In this document: positions 29,164-36,367 of the stretch, one piece after another | How the letters are laid out: the number at the start of each line of letters is the position of its first letter | Numbering within the stretch: position 1 is the stretch's first letter | NCBI RefSeq assembly: GCF_029946505.1 | Contig: NZ_JARZHG010000024.1 | Span: forward strand, 1-64,000 | Source of the DNA: Polyangium sp. y55x31 | GTDB taxonomy: Bacteria; Myxococcota_A; Polyangia; Polyangiales; Polyangiaceae | Direction: 5' to 3' | DNA length: 64,000 nucleotides | The notes under the pieces: generated by a model | The model's input: the letters and a program-made list of their open reading frames with translations, nothing else | The model's database searches: none | Told to the model about the DNA's origin: nothing | Translations under genes and position numbers: made by a program

Positions 29164-30033
29164 ATGAATCGCCACGACTACTTCAAGTCGATCGCCCTCG
29201 GGGCCTGCGCGCTCCTGTTCACGGCCGCCTTCGGCACGTCCTGCGAGCAGCCGCCGATCCTCTGCGAGGTCGCGAGCGGCGCCTATGCCGTGAAATACTT
29301 CCCGAAAGACGCGGGCAGCGATTGCCTCATGCTGCCAGGCGAGCGGGTCGGCATGTCCGTGTACAATCCGCCGAAGGGAGACGACAGGGAAATCGATGCC
29401 CTGCGGGCGACGGTCGCGATCCAGGCATCCTCGATGGGCGTCCTGGCAGACACGGCCAAGGCCACGGCGAGCGCGACGGATCCGGATCCGAACCACAAGC
29501 AATATTCGTTCGGCAATTACACCGCTCGGCCGGACGCGAACGATTTTTGCGCAGCCTCGGACCTCTCCGTCGCCGAGCAGCACATCCCGGAGACGGCCTA
29601 CACGGATGCGGACGGTAATCCGGCGATCTATCCCGAGACGCGGCTCGCGTACGAATGGCGCGACGTGCGTGTGCACATGGCATTCGCCACGCCGGGCAAC
29701 GCCGCGACGGGCGAGGTGACCATCACGCGGGAGAGCGAGGATCCCGTGACCGGCGATCGCGAGACGTGCACCACGACCTACGTCGCGAGCGCGCTGTTCC
29801 CCGCCGTCGGGTGCGAGGCGGTGGACGCCATGGGGCAAGCGACGGGGATGCCCGACGACGCGCGCTGCTGCGCCAAGGCCGATCCGGACCAGGGCAGGCC
29901 CTTCGGCTCCGGCATCCACCCCGATTTCAAGGTGAAATGTGATCCGGCGCTGCTCCTGTGCGTGCTCGACTGGAAGCCGGGGGAGTCGTTCCCGCCGTTC
30001 GGGAACAATTCATTTTGTGGGAATGACGGCTGA
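29164..30033 (+). CDS. Lipoprotein partner of the TonB-dependent receptor
   Basis: A 289-residue predicted lipoprotein. Signal peptide MNRHDYFKSIALGACALLFT with lipobox GTSC near residue 27. The mature domain has about nine cysteines, several in pairs (DARCCAKAD, RETCTTTY), and acidic, calcium-like stretches (TDPDPNHKQ, YTDADGNPAIYP). AGGAG lies about 10 nt before the ATG. It follows the TonB receptor gene by 23 bp and is almost certainly co-transcribed with it. Surface lipoproteins paired with Oar-like receptors are often substrate-binding partners, as SusD is for SusC, but no SusD-like repeats are seen here. Specific function unknown. Confidence 0.7.
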   Translation: MNRHDYFKSIALGACALLFTAAFGTSCEQPPILCEVASGAYAVKYFPKDAGSDCLMLPGERVGMSVYNPPKGDDREIDALRATVAIQASSMGVLADTAKATASATDPDPNHKQYSFGNYTARPDANDFCAASDLSVAEQHIPETAYTDADGNPAIYPETRLAYEWRDVRVHMAFATPGNAATGEVTITRESEDPVTGDRETCTTTYVASALFPAVGCEAVDAMGQATGMPDDARCCAKADPDQGRPFGSGIHPDFKVKCDPALLLCVLDWKPGESFPPFGNNSFCGNDG

Positions 30034-30553
30034 GTGATCCCCGCGGCGTCTCCCGCCCAGGAGGCGCCGGGAACCAGCTCGCCGCTGGCCAGCCAGGCAC
30101 GCCCTTCTGCGCCGCCTGGATCCACACCGACAAGAGGGCTCTGCCGAAGGCGGGGGCGGATTCGAGGCGGCCGACAGGGAAATTCAGGCCGCGCTCGGCC
30201 TCTCTCCCTCTGGCCTGGCCGCTCGACGTGCCGGGCGTGATGACCCCATCGAGATCGGGAGAATGCTCAGGGCCTCACGGCATTCACCTGCCGCGGTGAC
30301 GGGCCTCGCTGGCAAAGCCGTCCGTATTCCGCTCATGCCCAGCGGGAAAAACCTTGCGGCGCTCGTCCAGCTCGACGCATCCGGCAATGCCCTCGAGGCC
30401 GAGGCCTTCAAAGCGAGTGCACGTGGGCGGCGCTGCATGGCATTGGGCCCCCGGGTTACAGATGCGCCACGGCATCTAGATTGCACCCTAGACGATCGAG
30501 GTTCGCCGACGCCGCGTTGGCACGCTGGGCCTCGATCGGAAAGGAAGGCAAGC
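30034..30553. other. 520-bp gap with an open frame but no recognisable gene
   Basis: Frame 2 stays open from 30038 into the lipoprotein gene at 30554. Part of it reads like real protein (GGGFEAADREIQAALGLSPS, then AVRIPLMPSGKNLAALVQLD), but it has no start codon with a ribosome site, no signal peptide and no family that I recognise. It may be the remains of a decayed gene or simply GC-driven openness. The final 40 bp hold the ribosome site (GGAAAGGAAGG) of the lipoprotein gene. No terminator was found after 30033. Confidence 0.35.
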
Positions 30554-30916
30554 ATGAGCACTCTGCATAAGATGGGTCGCGCTCTCCGGCTCGGTTTCGG
30601 CCTCTCGCTCGTGGGGATGTTCGCGCTCGTGAATGGCTGCGCTTCGGAGGATGTCGCAGGGGAATCCGAGTCATCCGCTGACCAGGCCACCGAAAACCTG
30701 GTGAGCATCCTCCCCGTCGGCCATTATACTTGCACGACGGGAGGAGGGTTGATCCTGTCCACGCTGGTGGTGCGGCCCGGTGGAACGTGCAGCATCGTCC
30801 AGCCGGAGTACGTCGGATCCTCGCGTGAGTATTGCTCGGGAGCATTCCCCTTCCTTTCCTGCCAGGATTGCCAGGACCTCAGGGAAGGATGCTTCCTCGT
30901 GCCGATCGGCTCATGA
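30554..30916 (+). CDS. Six-cysteine lipoprotein, tandem family member 1
   Basis: A 120-residue predicted lipoprotein. The signal peptide carries an Arg-rich start and lipobox VNGC (26-29). An acidic Ser/Glu spacer follows, then the shared domain (about 52-120). Its six cysteines are spaced C-x18-C-x14-C-x8-C-x2-C-x6-C, with GSSREYC in the middle and CQDCQDLREGC near the end. The pattern suggests a small fold held by three disulfides. The same domain occurs in the next three genes, so all four arose by duplication. GGAAAGGAAGG gives a strong ribosome site before the ATG. No similarity to a named family was recognised. Confidence 0.7.
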   Translation: MSTLHKMGRALRLGFGLSLVGMFALVNGCASEDVAGESESSADQATENLVSILPVGHYTCTTGGGLILSTLVVRPGGTCSIVQPEYVGSSREYCSGAFPFLSCQDCQDLREGCFLVPIGS

Positions 30917-30967
30917 ACCGAGGTTGATCGGTCCCGCCGCGATCGACATCGACAAAGGAGCGAACCC

Positions 30968-31354
30968 ATGAACAGGCGATACGCGATGTCTCGCGTCCTT
31001 CCAACCGTGTCCAGGCTCTGCCTTCTGGCCGCGGTCGCGTTCGCGAATGGCTGTGGGGCGGAGGATATCGACGGACAAACCGATGACCCATCGAGCGGCG
31101 AGGCCACGGAGGACCTGGAGAGCCGAGAGGCCCGAAGCGTTTATACATGCTCTCTCGCGGAGGGACTGATGCTCGGCTCCCTGGAGGTCTTCACCGCCTC
31201 CGGCGGGCAGCCGACGTGCAGGATCGCCGCCCCGGAGCGGCGCCGCTCATCGAGGAGGTTCTGCCAAAGTTCCATCGTGACTCCCCCCTTCGCGGGCACC
31301 TGCCCGGACTGCAGAGCCCTCCGACTCTCGCTCGGATGCTTGATGGTTCCGTAG
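30968..31354 (+). CDS. Six-cysteine lipoprotein, tandem family member 2
   Basis: A 128-residue predicted lipoprotein, the most diverged of the four tandem paralogues. Signal peptide MNRRYAMSRVLPTVSRLCLL with lipobox ANGC near residue 29, an acidic spacer, then the shared six-cysteine domain spaced C-x22-C-x14-C-x12-C-x2-C-x8-C. The central loop is basic (PERRRSSRRFC) where the others are neutral; the end reads TCPDCRALRLSLGC. A GGAG motif (AAAGGAGCGAACCC) precedes the ATG. It begins 51 bp after member 1. The retained SSxx[YF]C and CPDC motifs show common descent. Confidence 0.65.
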   Translation: MNRRYAMSRVLPTVSRLCLLAAVAFANGCGAEDIDGQTDDPSSGEATEDLESREARSVYTCSLAEGLMLGSLEVFTASGGQPTCRIAAPERRRSSRRFCQSSIVTPPFAGTCPDCRALRLSLGCLMVP

Positions 31355-31486
31355 GTGGCGCGTTTCGAGGGCGCGAAAGGGCTCGTTTTCGACGCGAGGT
31401 GCGGGGGGCACGTCATTGCAATCAATCGCTCGGGGGCGTCGGCGCTGCGCAGGCGCGCCGACCCTCGTTGAAGAAAGGAGGGGATC

Positions 31487-31879
31487 GTGAACAATTCTCA
31501 TCCAGCGGGTCGCTCTCTCCGGAGCGGGTTCGGTATGGCGTTCATGGCGACGCTCGCCCTCGTGCATGGCTGCGCGCCCGAGGAGGCCGACGACGAGGAG
31601 GGACAATCCCTCGAGCCATCCAGCGCGGAGGCCGAGGCGGACCTGCAAACCCCAGCTCCCGTGGGCATCTTCAGATGCACCCTCAGCGGGGGGCTGATCA
31701 GCGCGTCCATGGTGGCCTACCCCGGCCCATGGGGGAACTCGAGCTGTACGTTCTTTGCGCCGGTGCTCGCGGGTTCTTCGAAGCTCTTTTGCAGCGGCTC
31801 CGGCATCTTCATGACGTGTCCGGATTGCCAGGATCTTAGAATTTCTTTGAAATGCCCCTATCGGCAGCCGCTCCGATGA
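31487..31879 (+). CDS. Six-cysteine lipoprotein, tandem family member 3
   Basis: A 130-residue predicted lipoprotein starting with GTG at 31487, 6 nt after an excellent ribosome site (AAAGGAGGGG). Lipobox VHGC near residue 29, a very acidic Glu/Asp/Ser spacer, then the shared domain after PAPVGIFRC. Spacing is C-x22-C-x14-C-x8-C-x2-C-x8-C, with GSSKLFC and TCPDCQDLRISLKC. It is closest to member 4 in the PVGI[YF][KR]C and PGPxGN motifs and to member 1 in the CxDCQDLR motif, which suggests stepwise tandem duplication. It starts 132 bp after member 2, and that gap holds nothing else recognised. Confidence 0.7.
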   Translation: MNNSHPAGRSLRSGFGMAFMATLALVHGCAPEEADDEEGQSLEPSSAEAEADLQTPAPVGIFRCTLSGGLISASMVAYPGPWGNSSCTFFAPVLAGSSKLFCSGSGIFMTCPDCQDLRISLKCPYRQPLR

Positions 31880-31899
31880 GCTCGAAAAGGGAGGCCATC

Positions 31900-32262
31900 A
31901 TGCACAATCCTCATCCATCGGGTCGCCCTCTCCTGGCCGGATTCGGGCTTGCGCTGCTCGCTGCGCTCGCCTTCGTGAACGGCTGCGTGTCCGACGAAGG
32001 CGACGGCGTGTCGGGGCCCTCGGCCGAGCCGCCCCCCGCGGAGGCGGCGGATGCCATGCACGGCAGCGCGCCCGTGGGTATCTACAAATGCCACCGGAAC
32101 CTGCAGCCGAGGTCGCTCGTGGTCACCCCTGGCCCGAGAGGGAACAATACGTGTTCTGTGAGCGCCACGGAGCTGCCCGGCTCGTCCGCTGATTACTGCA
32201 CTCCGGATGGCTGCCTGCCGTGCTCGTACCTCCAAAACCTCTGGGAATGCCCCTCGGCTTGA
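31900..32262 (+). CDS. Six-cysteine lipoprotein, tandem family member 4
   Basis: A 120-residue predicted lipoprotein. GGGAGG lies 6 nt before the ATG at 31900, which I preferred over the upstream ATG at 31852 inside member 3. Lipobox VNGC near residue 29, a Pro/Glu/Ala spacer, then the shared domain from APVGIYKC. Spacing is C-x20-C-x14-C-x4-C-x2-C-x8-C, the shortest loop of the four between cysteines 3 and 4, and the fourth-fifth pair has become CLPC. It begins 20 bp after member 3. It converges on the protease gene, with 36 bp between the stops. Confidence 0.7.
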   Translation: MHNPHPSGRPLLAGFGLALLAALAFVNGCVSDEGDGVSGPSAEPPPAEAADAMHGSAPVGIYKCHRNLQPRSLVVTPGPRGNNTCSVSATELPGSSADYCTPDGCLPCSYLQNLWECPSA

Positions 32263-32298
32263 CGCGCGAAGGAACGAACCCAGGGGCGCGAGCGCGGC

Positions 32299-33555
32299 TC
32301 ACCGTTCCCACGGCGCGAGTTGCGCTTCCCCGCCCACCACCGTGACGCCGCGCGCCTCGAGCCGTCGCACCTGCTCCGGGTCGTCCACGTCGTTTGCCGT
32401 GACGTCCACCCATTGCAGATCAGGCAGGCGTTCGAGCGGCGCGAGCGACCGCAGCCAGTTGCCGCGCAGCGAGAGGCGGCGCATCCCGGCGAGCCCAGCG
32501 AGCGGCGAGAGGTCCGTCAGCGCCAGGTTGTCGAGCGAGAGCGATTCCGTCGCGGCGAGGCGCCCCTCGATGCGCTGGCAATCCGGCAAGCCCCCCGCTG
32601 CAATCGGCTCCCCGAGCGCTGCGGCGAGGGCGCGCAGCGTGCGCGCCGGACCAGGGCCCATGTTTTCCATGGCGTCGCAAAGGGCCGAAGACGATTCTCC
32701 CTCTGGATGTTCCTGAAAGGAGCGCGGCGGGGGCGCGCAATCCAGGTCCCCGAGAGCGAGATCGATGCCGGATTCCTCCTGAATCCAGCATATCGTCTCG
32801 CGCAGGACGCTCCATTTGCCCGGCTTGGTGTCGTCGGCGCAGGGGACGGGCCCGCGCGACGCGAGGCCCACGAGTCGAAACGCGCCGCTTTCGAGGCGCA
32901 CGAAGGCCGGGCCGCCGCTATCTCCGCCGCAAGCATCGGCCCGCGCGCCCCCGGCCCGCAGCTCGCCCCGGCCGACCGCGACGATGTGGGTCCACGCGGC
33001 GTATTTGAGCCCGTATTCGGAGCCGTCCTCCGCGGGCGTCCGGAAGCCGTAGCCGACGAGGAGCATCTCCCGGGCTTTCGCGAGGGCTTCCCGCGTCTCC
33101 ACGACGTCGGTCAAGAGCGGCGGCGTCGAAATCGCAGGAAGTGGCTCCGCGAGGATCACGAGACCGACGTCGTATCGCCCGAAGAGGTCTTCGGGGCTGG
33201 CTTTCCTGTACAGCGGATGCATGACGGCCCGGGCGATGGCCACCGTGGGGCGCGCGGCGCCGCCTTCCGCGCCCCGCCCGACATGCACGAAAGCTTTTTG
33301 CAAGGCTTCCGGATCGTCGAGACCGCGCACGCAATGCGCAGCCGTCACCACGAGGCGCGGGTGCACGAGCGCGCCCGAGCAGGTGATGAGCCCGCGGCGG
33401 GTGATGGCCACGGCGCTGTCCCATTGCTCGGCGGGAACGGGCGTACCGCCGACGATCGGGAGCGCCGCGGCGAGAGGCTCCTCGGCGGGCGCCCCGCAAG
33501 AGGCGACCGAAAGGCAGGAAAGGACCGCCATGACGAGATGCCGCGTCGCGCACAC
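32299..33555 (-). CDS. Trypsin-like serine protease lipoprotein with leucine-rich C-terminal tail
   Basis: A 418-residue exported protease. Signal with lipobox ASC (Cys20) after MCATRHLVMAVLSCLSVASC, then a short propeptide and the S1 domain starting at IVGG (34-37). The triad is complete: His74 in TAAHC, Asp129 in YDVGL and Ser213 in GDSGGP. The last about 70 residues are leucine-rich-repeat-like (LSLDNLALTDLSPLAGLAGM, RLSLRGNWLRSLAPLERLPD, LQWVDVTANDVDD). The trypsin-LRR combination is unusual. I chose the GTG at 33555, which includes the basic n-region; an ATG at 33531 is possible. It starts 20 bp after a small secreted-protein gene and faces the six-cysteine lipoprotein array. Confidence 0.85.
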   Translation of the reverse strand: MCATRHLVMAVLSCLSVASCGAPAEEPLAAALPIVGGTPVPAEQWDSAVAITRRGLITCSGALVHPRLVVTAAHCVRGLDDPEALQKAFVHVGRGAEGGAARPTVAIARAVMHPLYRKASPEDLFGRYDVGLVILAEPLPAISTPPLLTDVVETREALAKAREMLLVGYGFRTPAEDGSEYGLKYAAWTHIVAVGRGELRAGGARADACGGDSGGPAFVRLESGAFRLVGLASRGPVPCADDTKPGKWSVLRETICWIQEESGIDLALGDLDCAPPPRSFQEHPEGESSSALCDAMENMGPGPARTLRALAAALGEPIAAGGLPDCQRIEGRLAATESLSLDNLALTDLSPLAGLAGMRRLSLRGNWLRSLAPLERLPDLQWVDVTANDVDDPEQVRRLEARGVTVVGGEAQLAPWER

Positions 33556-33575
33556 GCGTGATAGCCCGCGGGCGC

Positions 33576-33956
33576 TCAGTTGTCGCAGGGCCCGACGACG
33601 AGCTCGTTTCCCTCCACCCTCGGATCGATCGTGAAATCGCAATGACGGCGGCTCTCGTCGAGGACCTTGAAATAGATCGCATTGTCGCAGCGAGCCATGA
33701 GCTCGAGTCGGGAAGCGCGGGAGCTCGGCGCGGTGGTGAGGACGCCGCTGTTTCCGAAGGGACCAATGGTCGCCCGCAATGTCCCGTTGACCCAGATCTG
33801 GCACATGCTGTCGACATGGCTGATGACCGCAAGGGAATCCACACCTCGCTCGATGTCGGCAGCGTCGTCGCGCGCGGCAGGGTCTGCCGCGAGGGACGTG
33901 TGGCTAGCCGACGCGAGGCCGATCGCCAACATGGAGGCAATGGCAAATCGATCCAT
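33576..33956 (-). CDS. Small secreted protein of unknown function
   Basis: A 126-residue protein with a Sec signal peptide (MDRFAIASMLAIGLASASHT, cleavage near SLAAD) and no lipobox. The mature part is a small beta-rich domain with four cysteines (MCQIWVNGTLRATIGPFGNS, MARCDNAIYFKV, RRHCDFTID, VVGPCDN), probably two disulfides. The ATG follows a strong AAGGAG ribosome site at 8 nt. It lies 20 bp upstream of the trypsin-like protease gene on the same strand, so the pair should be co-expressed; it could be a substrate, cofactor or inhibitor of the protease, but nothing in the sequence decides this. No family was recognised. Confidence 0.7.
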   Translation of the reverse strand: MDRFAIASMLAIGLASASHTSLAADPAARDDAADIERGVDSLAVISHVDSMCQIWVNGTLRATIGPFGNSGVLTTAPSSRASRLELMARCDNAIYFKVLDESRRHCDFTIDPRVEGNELVVGPCDN

Positions 33957-34263
33957 AGAGACACTCCTTCCCGTCCGGTTGCGAGATGCGTGAGGGGTCC
34001 ACGTTGCTGCATGAACATGGAGGCTCGCTGGCTCTCATCGCAAGCGGCGAACCATCGAGCCGGGCATCCGTCGAGTGATAGGATCGACCGCCGCCGGCGC
34101 GACGCACACACCGCGGCAGGGGTGGGCCTCGGGGAGTGTCGACCCGTGGCTTCCGCTTCCGCCCACGCTCGCATCCCACCCCCCTCCCATCCCACCCCCC
34201 TGACGCGCCGCTTCCTCCGGCCCTCGTTTTCCCGTACCCTCGGCCCTCGGAGAACACGACAGG
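33957..34263. other. 307-bp divergent promoter region with a pyrimidine-rich tract
   Basis: This separates the secreted-protein/protease pair (minus) from the FHA/sigma-54 activator (plus) and must hold promoters for both. The plus-strand half (34150-34255) is strongly pyrimidine-rich and contains the tandem 14-mer listed separately. No sigma-54-type GG-N10-GC element and no clear -35/-10 pair were identified. Confidence 0.5.
34172..34201. repeat. Tandem 14-bp direct repeat, 16-bp period
   Basis: CATCCCACCCCCCT occurs twice, at 34172-34185 and 34188-34201, about 63 bp before the start of the FHA/sigma-54 activator gene. It could be a pair of half-sites for a dimeric regulator, or a slippage product in a pyrimidine-rich tract. 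Confidence 0.4.
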
Positions 34264-35679
34264 ATGGGTCAGGTGGATCGGCAGGAGCAACGAGGGGCGC
34301 TCGAGCTCGTGGTGTACGCCGCGGGAGACGAGGCCGCGGCCACCGCCCTGCCCAAAGCCGGCAGTGTCACCATCGGGCGCGGGGAGGGCAACGACGTGCG
34401 CATCGACGATGCGTCCGTCTCGCGCCGGCATGCCGTGCTCCACGTCGGGCCGGTGCTTCGCATCGAGGACAAGGGCAGCGCGAACGGCACGTTCGTGCGC
34501 AAGAGCGAGGACAAGGGCAGCGCCGTCGAGACCCGCCGCGTGCATCGCGCGCCAGGCGAGACGTTCTTCGTCGAGCTGGGAGATTGTATCGTCCTCGGAT
34601 CCGTCATCGCCGTCGTCCGGCGCGCGCGGCACGAGGAGGGAACGAAGGCGTCCGACGAGGCGCGGCGCGGGGCCATGAGCCGCGTCGTCGTCGCGGATCC
34701 CAGCATGCGCGCGCTGTACGAGGAGGCGCGCAGGGCCGCAGGGTCGCCGTTCAACGTGCTCCTGCTCGGCGAGACCGGCGTCGGCAAGGAGATCCTCGCG
34801 CGGGCCATTCACGAGGCCTCGCCGCGGCGGGGCAAGCCGTTCGTGGCCGTGCACTGCGCCGCGCTCAGCGAGACGCTGCTCGAGAGCGAGCTCTTCGGGC
34901 ACAAGAAGGGCTCGTTCACCGGCGCGACCGAGGACAAGAAGGGGCTCTTCGAGGCCGCCGACGGAGGCACCGTGCTGCTCGACGAGATCGGCGAGCTGTC
35001 GCCTTCGGTGCAGGTGAAGCTCCTGCGCGTGCTCGAAGATCGCGCGGTGCTCCGGATCGGCGCGGTCGCGCCGCGGCCCGTCGACGTGCGGTTCATCGCG
35101 GCCACGAACCGGGATCTGGAGGCCGAGGCCTTGCGCGGGACGTTCCGGCAGGACCTCTTCTACCGGCTGAACGGGATCACCTTCGTCGTGCCGCCGCTGC
35201 GCGAGCGGAAAGCGGAGATCAGCCAGCTTGCAGCGTTTTTCCTCGAGGACGCGTGGAAGAAGCTCGAGCGCAAGGGCGAGCCTTCCATCGCGACGGAGGC
35301 GCGGGAGCTGCTCGAACGGCACGCGTTTCCGGGCAACGTGCGCGAGCTGAAGAACGCGATGGAGCGGGCCGCGGTGCTCTGCGCGGGCGACACCGTGCTG
35401 CCGGAGCACCTTCCGCCGCGGATCGCGCGGTCGCCGAGGCCGTCGCCGGACAAGACCGCGGCGCCCCCCGCGGGGGTGGTATGGACGGCGACGCAGCCGA
35501 TCTCGGAGTCCGACGTGAGCGAGGCGCTGAAGGGGATCAACGAGCGGCAGCGGATCCTCGACGCACTGGAGAAATGCGCCCACAACCAGACACGCGCGGC
35601 CGAGATGCTGGGGATTTCGCGGCGGACCCTGGTGTCCCGGCTGGAAGAGTATGATCTGCCGCGGCCGAGGAAGAGGTGA
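34264..35679 (+). CDS. FHA-domain sigma-54-dependent transcriptional activator
   Basis: A 471-residue activator. An FHA domain (about 30-115, VTIGRGEGNDVRIDDASVSR, RRHAVLH) should bind a phosphothreonine partner, so Ser/Thr kinase input is likely. The AAA+ sigma-54 interaction domain (about 140-380) has Walker A GETGVGKE (169-176), the sigma-54 loop GSFTGA (216-221; usual form GAFTGA), GGTVLLDEIGEL and FPGNVRELKNAME. A Fis-type helix-turn-helix ends the protein (NQTRAAEMLGISRRTLVSRL). It remodels sigma-54 RNA polymerase at enhancer-dependent promoters. FHA in place of a response-regulator receiver is characteristic of myxobacteria. A cysteine-rich exported protein gene follows 7 bp later. Confidence 0.93.
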   Translation: MGQVDRQEQRGALELVVYAAGDEAAATALPKAGSVTIGRGEGNDVRIDDASVSRRHAVLHVGPVLRIEDKGSANGTFVRKSEDKGSAVETRRVHRAPGETFFVELGDCIVLGSVIAVVRRARHEEGTKASDEARRGAMSRVVVADPSMRALYEEARRAAGSPFNVLLLGETGVGKEILARAIHEASPRRGKPFVAVHCAALSETLLESELFGHKKGSFTGATEDKKGLFEAADGGTVLLDEIGELSPSVQVKLLRVLEDRAVLRIGAVAPRPVDVRFIAATNRDLEAEALRGTFRQDLFYRLNGITFVVPPLRERKAEISQLAAFFLEDAWKKLERKGEPSIATEARELLERHAFPGNVRELKNAMERAAVLCAGDTVLPEHLPPRIARSPRPSPDKTAAPPAGVVWTATQPISESDVSEALKGINERQRILDALEKCAHNQTRAAEMLGISRRTLVSRLEEYDLPRPRKR

Positions 35680-35686
35680 GGGGGCG

Positions 35687-36367
35687 ATGGCGGAACGGGG
35701 ACGCTTCTCGCAGCGGGTGATCCTCGCGATCGTCTGCCTCGGCGCGTTGCTCGGCGCGTCCGGGGACGGCGCCGGCGGGGTGGACGAGCGCGCATCGCTG
35801 CGGCCCGAGACGCCCCCGGCGGGCGGGGCCGGCGGAAGCGGCAACATTTGCGAGGCCGAGTTGCGGAAGTGCCCGAACAGCCCCGCGCTTTGCCCCTGCG
35901 GTTACGTCTGTCCGGATACGGAATGCCTGCCCGCTCCGCCGCACTGCCAATTCGACACGGATTGCCCGAGCGGCGCGTGCCAGGGCGGCAAATGCAGGTG
36001 CAGCGAGGGCGCCGGGTTCGACCCGTGCACTCCGCGGGTGCCGGACAAACACACCTATACGTGCGGCGTCGAGGGCTTCTGCGTGCAGCTCCCCGATCAA
36101 TGCGACACGGAGGGGGCTCCGTGCGGCGACGACGACGCCGGGGTTTGCCGCCGCTCGCAGTGCTACGAGCGTTGCTCGTCGGACGTCGATTGCCCCGTGA
36201 GCCTGGTCTGCAAAAAAGAGCGATTCTGCGGGCCCATGCTCGTGCCGGACGGCCCGCCGCCGATGTATTCGTGCGCGGCGCGCGGCGGCGAGGGGGAGGG
36301 GCGAGGCGCGTGGCTGTTCGTGATGGTCGGGATCGCGGCGGCGCTCAGGGGAAGAAGCCGAAGGTGA
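35687..36367 (+). CDS. Cysteine-rich exported protein with MYXO-CTERM-like tail
   Basis: A 226-residue protein with a signal peptide (about 1-25, RVILAIVCLGALLGASGDGA), a Gly spacer and a body with more than 20 cysteines in short loops (CPNSPALCPCGYVCPDTEC, CSSDVDCPVSLVC) resembling EGF- or TIL-like disulfide modules. The end, a Cys (MYSCAA), short linker, hydrophobic helix (GAWLFVMVGIAAAL) and RGRSRR, fits the MYXO-CTERM sorting signal, which in myxobacteria directs surface lipid attachment after cleavage. GAGGGGG precedes the ATG at 35687, 7 bp after the FHA activator gene. Its last 23 bp overlap the end of the convergent outer-membrane protein gene. Confidence 0.7.
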   Translation: MAERGRFSQRVILAIVCLGALLGASGDGAGGVDERASLRPETPPAGGAGGSGNICEAELRKCPNSPALCPCGYVCPDTECLPAPPHCQFDTDCPSGACQGGKCRCSEGAGFDPCTPRVPDKHTYTCGVEGFCVQLPDQCDTEGAPCGDDDAGVCRRSQCYERCSSDVDCPVSLVCKKERFCGPMLVPDGPPPMYSCAARGGEGEGRGAWLFVMVGIAAALRGRSRR

